DNA of 37,354 nucleotides from Amanita rubescens. Taxonomy: Eukaryota > Basidiomycota > Agaricomycetes > Agaricales > Amanitaceae. Within the stretch, counting starts at the first letter, position 1; every line of letters begins with the position of its first letter. The stretch spans positions 1 through 37,354 of the forward strand of contig WION01000520.1 in the NCBI GenBank assembly GCA_015039365.1, read 5' to 3'. Shown one piece after another: positions 32,256-37,354 of the stretch. A program made the position numbers and the translations under genes. Below the pieces are notes generated by a model. That model made no database searches. It was not told the origin of the DNA and worked only from the letters and a program-made list of their open reading frames with translations.

Positions 32256-33654
32256 ATGCAAGTCATTAATGGAAGTCATCTCGAAGGTGGAGGCCAAATC
32301 CTGAGAATCGCCACTGCCTTATCAGCACTTCTGCGTATTCCAATTACAATAGAAAACATTAGGAAAAATAGAACACTCCCGGGATTAAAGAACCAGCACA
32401 GGTACAGTGGTTGCACGATATAATTCCAGTTGACTGTTGAAACGTTGACCAAAGGACTGGCTTAGAGCTCGCTGCTACAATTGCCTCTGCTCAGCTCACC
32501 GGTGCAATCAATTCGTCTACCCGGGTCGTATTCGAGCCTGGTCAGCATGGTTCACAACACGCTGGACAGACATTTGTCGCTGATGCTGTGACGGCGGGCT
32601 CAACTATGCTTCTCCTTCAAACCGCGCTTCCGATATTGCTGTTCACTCAAAACCATAATCACTTAGATCAACGGAATGCTTTAGAGACTAAACTAACCCT
32701 CAGAGGAGGTACCAATGCCGAACAAGCACCCCAGGTGGATTACACCCAAAATATTTTTATACCCTTTCTTCGAAAGCACTTTCTCGGGAGCGAAGATGCA
32801 ACAAATGAGAACAGTTGTGGGGATAAGGAAATGAGCGCATCAGTTGAAATGAAGCTCGAAAGACGTGGTTACTTCCCAAAGGGTGGCGGCGTCGTTCATA
32901 TTCGTGTCAAGCCACTTCCCCCAGGAAAAGCACTACGTCCTATCGTATTGCGAAGTCGTGGCCGCGTGATCTCGATTCGCGGCGTAGCTCATTATGCGGG
33001 TCTTCCTACGTCCATTGGCACGGGCATGGTTCGCGGCGCGCTCGAGCGATTGAAGGCTGGCGGATTCGTAACCGATGATGTGGGAGGCACAAGGATCGTT
33101 AATGATTTCAATACGGTCGATGCGCACTCTGTTCATTTCGAGCATCGGCGTGAGCCAAAAGCCACAACAAGGGGCGCTGGGAGCGGTATAGTATTATGGG
33201 CAGAGCTCGAAGGCGGCGGAATTATAGGAGGGAGCGCCGTTGGGAGGAAAGGCATAGATCCAGAACACATTGGAGTCCAAGCGGCTGATGAGTTGGTTAA
33301 ATCTCTGAACAATGGAGGCTGTATTGACGAGGCAAGTACAATACGCCATGCCCCGCAAAGACTGATTCCTACTTGACTCAATAGTGGTTACAAGATCAAA
33401 TCATTGTATTCGTTGCACTAGCCCAAGGTACCTCTGAAATATGCTGCGGCATGCAAGAAGTGTCTCTGCATTCAAGGCAAGCCCTTTTAAGGTGTTGGTA
33501 AATTAGTAACCTTAGGTGTTGCTTATCAAGGACCGCGATGTGGGTGATGGAACAGATAACGGGGGCCAAGTTTGAAATTGAACGAAATGAGATGGGACTG
33601 AATATTATACGCTGCAACGGGATTGACTTTAAGTCTGGCCCCTCACATGGCTGA
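32256..33654 (+). CDS. RTCA: RNA 3'-terminal phosphate cyclase
   Basis: Converts RNA 3'-phosphates to 2',3'-cyclic phosphates using ATP. Exons 32256-32401, 32455-33331, 33385-33476 and 33531-33654 give 412 residues. Family blocks: [14 protein letters not shown] at the N-terminus, [46 protein letters not shown] (the cyclase signature), [34 protein letters not shown] and [16 protein letters not shown]. Both 3' introns begin with GC (GAG|GCAAGT at 33332, AAG|GCAAGC at 33477), while intron 1 is GT-AG. Reading past the third exon without these splices hits stops at once. At the position that in bacterial RtcA carries the adenylylated His (motif EHLADQ) this gene reads Trp (DEWLQDQ). It is RTCA-like, not Rcl1-like, by the N-terminal and GQTFVAD blocks. 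Confidence 0.9.
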
Positions 33655-33808
33655 TACGGATGAGTTTAGTGGCGGAATCCCCGTGGATTACATGATTAAA
33701 TATAAGAATATTGTACAGGACATCTAACGGTTCCATGACAGAAGTGACATATCTCCAAGGCGCCTACACATTGGATAAGTACCATGTTAGGACTCGGAAC
33801 GCTAAGCA

Positions 33809-35148
33809 TTAGTCATACCTGGGTTTAATAAGGTGCCTTGCAGTGCCAAGAATAGCGAGGAGAACGAATAACGCTGCCGCAGCAATGTAGGCCCACCCGA
33901 GGAACGGATTCTTGCCGCCAATCCATGATACAGTCGAAATGACAATCGACTTTGTACCACCATACAATTGGACAGGATAATCTGCTACAATGTTAACGAT
34001 TGCTGAAGGATCATGGGATATAACGCACTGAGTCCAATGATAATTCTGTAAGTCCCCTGCTGCATTGTATCAGCGTCATTTCTTCCCCACAGTTTTGTGA
34101 AGGTTGGCAGGCCTGCAGTACGCATCCAATTCTGGAAGCGTTCATCAGCGCGCAAATCGGGAGGTGGATTGTCCTCGGTGTAATTGTTTGGGAAGCGTTT
34201 TGCCCAGTTTGGGGGCGGTACTATGTCTGATAGGTTTTGATAGCCACCAGTTGGAGCGATGGGAGATGAAACATATTTTTTGGCTTCTCCGGGCCATGCA
34301 ATACCTGTTGACGAAAAAGTGTATGTCTGCACTGATGAGTTGGCATTTCCAGACGGATTCTGTAGAACAGGATCCGAAAACGTGTCTAGAGGAAGTGTGA
34401 AAATGTGCGCAAAAACAGGCTTGAAGGTATAAATACCATTGAAAATGGAATTAGCGATAAGACCGCAAGGATAAATGGGTTTCTTGTCTATTGATCCCAG
34501 CGGTTTGCAATTGCTGCCATCCAAGGTGCTGGCGCTCCTATCCTGACCCTTCAACTGATTAGCATCGTAGCTCTGGACATAACGCCTATGGTTCTGGTAG
34601 AAGTTTGTAAGCTTGTAGTAGAGCAAAACTGTCGGCGTGATATTTGTCGGTATGTCGAATTCTATGACACACTGCAATTCCATGGATGGGTCGGTGACCG
34701 TGGCATTGCCAGAGTTGTTGAGGAAGGCGTATCTTGGAGTGCTGATCAAGGCATGTTGATCGGAAGAGCGCAGACGGTAATCATAGCTATTTGAGGGCAT
34801 ATCCTGGAAAGTAAGAGAATCATTTGAGGGTGAAGGCGTAAGATTCTGGCAATTAGTGTAGTCGAGTGTTATCTCTGTGACAAGTGAAGAACCCCAGATA
34901 AGAAGGCCTCCTATGGGAGCAAAAAGGATGCCGATGATGAAAAAGGTAGGAAGAACGGTTTTGGGTGTAAGAATGGGTTGCCAGGCCTTTAAGCGCTGTT
35001 GCTTGAAGGCAGTATCTAGGGAGATGTGAGAAGAAAACAAGGAGTAAGAAAGAGACTAACTTGCAGGCCTCCTCCAGCTTCCTTTCTCTTTTTTCGAGGT
35101 ATCTGTGGACGAATCCTGCGACGGTGCCTTGCGTCTGAAGAGAACCAT
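33809..35148 (-). CDS. CDC50: Cdc50/Lem3-family flippase beta subunit
   Basis: Partner of P4-ATPases, needed for their ER exit and phospholipid flipping. Exons 35148-35061, 35015-34029 and 33981-33809 give 415 residues. Two membrane spans bracket a large lumenal domain: TM1 is VLPTFFIIGILFAPIGGLLIWGS near residue 50, and TM2 is WAYIAAAALFVLLAILGTA near the end. The lumenal part has several Asn-X-Ser/Thr sites and the family blocks LYYKLTNFYQNHRRYVQSYD, YPCGLIANSIFN, GIAWPGEAKKY, DERFQNWMRTAGLPTFTKLWGR and YPVQLYGGTKS (across intron 2). The cytosolic N-terminus MVLFRRKAPSQDSS and tail HLIKPRYD are short. The ATG lies in a CCATGG palindrome that also gives an ATG on the other strand, in frame with MCMBP. 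Confidence 0.95.
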
Positions 35149-35221
35149 GGCTGTGATGATGGGTAAGCTAGCACACTGCGGCCGTGCAGTTGTCAGCCCA
35201 TCCGCTTATGTAATACGCTTA
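35149..35221. promoter_or_regulatory. Compact bidirectional promoter CDC50/MCMBP
   Basis: 73 bp lie between divergent start codons. An in-frame upstream ATG for MCMBP at 35147 would leave no spacer at all; I prefer 35222 because the preceding residues lack family similarity. Confidence 0.5.
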
Positions 35222-37173
35222 ATGGTCTCTCCTGCCGCGCGCGACGCGCTCGCCAACCCGACTGCCACTCTTGTCAATCTTTTCAACGGCGAGCTAGACG
35301 GTTTCCCACAGAAAGTCGCCCAGCACTTCTCGAACCTGTTTTCACCGTCAGATGAGGTCCCTACTCTCGACCCCGCTCATCCACCACATGTGCACAACGA
35401 CCGTTCTCTCGTGCGATTTCGCGCGATGGTGCAAGATACTTCTCTTTCACAGGAAATGTATCTAGCCAGGTCAAGTCACGGAAATTGCGGAGGCTGGGGA
35501 ATCGGGGACGTGGGTGACGCTGAATTCGACTATGCAAATCTTCGCGAATGTCACGTTATCTGGGCAGTATCGATCCCAGGCGAATCGTCGTGGTGCTTAG
35601 AACCAACCAGCCCCGGTTCCACTTCACCAAGTCATTCTACACCTCGACCACACAAATTTCCGTTACAAAGCACCTCTCACGTCGGTGCTCAACTGAAGGT
35701 ACGTTTAATCACTGTATCTCATCATTCCGAAAGTCATCGTTCCATGCGCCAGATCTACAATTTACCGTCAGAGCACTACAAGTCAACCGACCTCATTGAA
35801 TTTGCTGGAATACTGACTTCAGAACCGTATGTGCGCAACGCATTTCGATTCTCTTCTTTTGCTGCATTCTCTCAGATATGCTGCAGAAATCGAACAGCTC
35901 GCTCCTACCTTTGTTCCAACATTACATGTCTTGTTTTCAAGGCCTCTCCCAGTTACAATTATCCCGCAATGCTATCCTGCTATTCCAGCATCTGACATGG
36001 AGGGATTAAGACAGGAACTCATTGATTGGTTGGCTAACGAGGCTTTAGCAGGTGACAAAGTAGCTGCAGAATGGATTTTACTCTGTGCAATTGCCCGAGT
36101 GTTTGTTACAGGACCTTACCTCCGCATCCTTCGCTGATTCTAGCTTCAACTGTAGACAATCAAGGCACCCCCCAATTCACCCACCAGCTATCACGTTGTC
36201 CCATTTTCCGAGTCCTCATTCCTCACCCTCCGTTCCCACCATCTCGCATGCACTTGCACTGATCTTCCCCTTGTTGGCCACCATACCTGTTTCACTCCAC
36301 ACTCTGAATGAAACATATTTTTTTCCCCGCTCAGACGACGAAGATCTTCATAGCGGATGGCTTCAACTCCCTCGCGCTACTCTTTGTGTCATTGTGGAAG
36401 CGGGCATCAGCGAAGGCGAAATAAATGGGAAAGGTGCGACGCGGATTCAGACCACGACAGTCGCCTGCTCACGATTTTCGTTGAATCAGCTCTCTTGAAT
36501 ATTCGCGCTGTGCAGGAAGTGCTGGACTCCCAGTCGCTCCAGTACATTTTCCCCTACAGCTCTTTCTCGTTCGATACAGATTTAAACTTCATCCTCCTCG
36601 CTGAGGGTCAGAAGAGTACATTCTTCCAGGTATGTCCGTCCGTAAGGTTTGCGTAACTCGGTAACAAAAATCGGACATCCAGACACATTTTAATGTACCA
36701 TTTCGACCTGCATCTGACGTTCCTCTCGATGAGCTCAAAACCAAATTATACAAACCCCGTGACTCGCTGTCCATTCCACCAAGCGAAAAGCTTGCTAAAT
36801 TCCGGCAACTTGTCTGTAGCGCAAAGATCGGTAATCTAAACCTTGAGCAATCCGCGGCTCATGTCCGTGCCAAAAAAGCTCTCTGTCTCCAGAATAATCT
36901 AACATCCTTTCATTAGCATATACAAGAAGATTATGTTGAAGAACGCAAATTGGCTAATAGTAAGAAGGCTAAGGCATTGATTCCAACGATCTCATGCATC
37001 GCATCACACTGGCAAGGTTCGTACATACTATACAGAAATAGCTTCTTTTTTTTAAAAAAAAAAATGGCAGATTATACGCGTTGTCGTTGCATCATTCGGA
37101 TGTTAGTGTCGCCATATGGGAAAAGGTGAAGATAATGGATGCGGAGCGGAAAGCTCGGTTGGCACGCCGCTGA
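35222..37173 (+). CDS. MCMBP: MCM-complex binding protein
   Basis: Binds MCM3-7 and helps unload or assemble the replicative helicase (fission-yeast Mcb1). Exons 35222-35698, 35753-35826, 35876-36100, 36156-36433, 36490-36629, 36683-36862, 36917-37016 and 37071-37173; about 520 residues. Family blocks: SLVRFRAMVQDTSLSQEMYLA, ECHVIWAVSIPGESSW, HVGAQLKIY, STDLIEFAGILTSEP, PTLHVLFSRPLP, FNVPFRPASD and the C-terminal HHIQEDYVEERK ... NDLMHRITLARLYALSLH. Inside exon 7 the frame shifts between EERKLANS and DSNDLMH; removing GTAAGAAGGCTAAG (36960-36973) restores it. This is either an ultra-short intron, an indel or a sequence error. The cyclic-looking disordered middle is short compared with the animal protein. 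Confidence 0.88.
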
Positions 37174-37195
37174 CCCAAAACTGTACATACGTATC

Positions 37196-37354
37196 TTAAG
37201 GGGAACCTAGTCGGTGCTTCTTAGCCTCGAGCCAAACTCCTCCAAGCTCTTCGACAATACGGGGCAGAAGTGCCACTACGGCTTGACGATCTCTGCTGTT
37301 GCCTTCAAGATAATACTTTATCTAAAACAGAATGAATTACTGCGTAGCTAAGCA
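37196..37354 (-). CDS. Last exon of an unidentified gene, partial
   Basis: Minus strand: an acceptor CTGTTTTAG at about 37330-37322, then exon 37321-37196 coding 41 residues that begin IKYYLEGNSRDRQAVVALL and end AKKHRLGSP before TAA. The segment is helical and leucine-rich, with no motif I recognise. The rest of the gene lies beyond the window: no donor at a plausible intron length is present before the end. It converges on MCMBP with 22 bp between stops. Confidence 0.5.

Overview
The window looks like a gene-dense stretch of a basidiomycete (Agaricomycete-like) nuclear genome. Coding regions are cut by many 42-65 nt introns with short GT...AG borders and CTNA-type branch points. Neighbouring ATGs are often only tens of bases apart. 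The proteins are fungal housekeeping orthologues whose closest named relatives are yeast or animal. Most genes had to be rebuilt exon by exon; all exon borders are my own reading and were not tested by alignment or RNA data.

Layout. 1-1410 (+): 5'-truncated protein with nine 12-residue repeats. 1652-5947 (-): EDE1, an EH-domain endocytic scaffold. 6053-8459: a young non-autonomous Ty1/copia-type LTR element with a perfect 5-bp target duplication, sitting between EDE1 and the divergent gene UBE2C (8646-9474, +), a seven-exon anaphase-type ubiquitin E2 that no long ORF reveals. 9893-11707 (+): PIN4-like RRM-R3H RNA-binding protein. 11904-15275: an accessory island with a broken copy of the mitochondrial nuclease gene, then a frame-disrupted P-loop NTPase gene of a lineage-expanded type. 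15630-17007 (+): intact NUC1 (EndoG). 17040-17885 (-): mitoribosomal mL46. 17930-19708 (+): V-ATPase subunit H. 19802-21893 (-): TRAPPC13. 22110-25742 (-): a NUP1-like FG nucleoporin. 25784-28899 (+): YME2. 29018-32132 (+): Hook dynein adaptor. 32256-33654 (+): RNA 3'-phosphate cyclase. 33809-35148 (-): CDC50 flippase subunit. 35222-37173 (+): MCM-binding protein. 37196-37354 (-): last exon of an unidentified gene.

The genes do not form a pathway. Several pairs share a likely bidirectional promoter: EDE1/UBE2C, mL46/VMA13, NUP1/YME2 and CDC50/MCMBP. Three of these pairs have only 41-73 bp between start codons; in the fourth the LTR element has stretched about 286 bp to about 2.7 kb.

I did not find a clearly new multi-gene system. 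The best leads are the recent LTR insertion in a shared promoter, the duplicated and broken NUC1 flanking an NTPase gene, an unusual number of GC-AG introns (two in one gene), a YME2 intron that seems to lack an AG acceptor, a 14-nt GT...AG segment needed to keep the MCM-binding protein in frame, and a cyclase whose presumed catalytic His position reads Trp.
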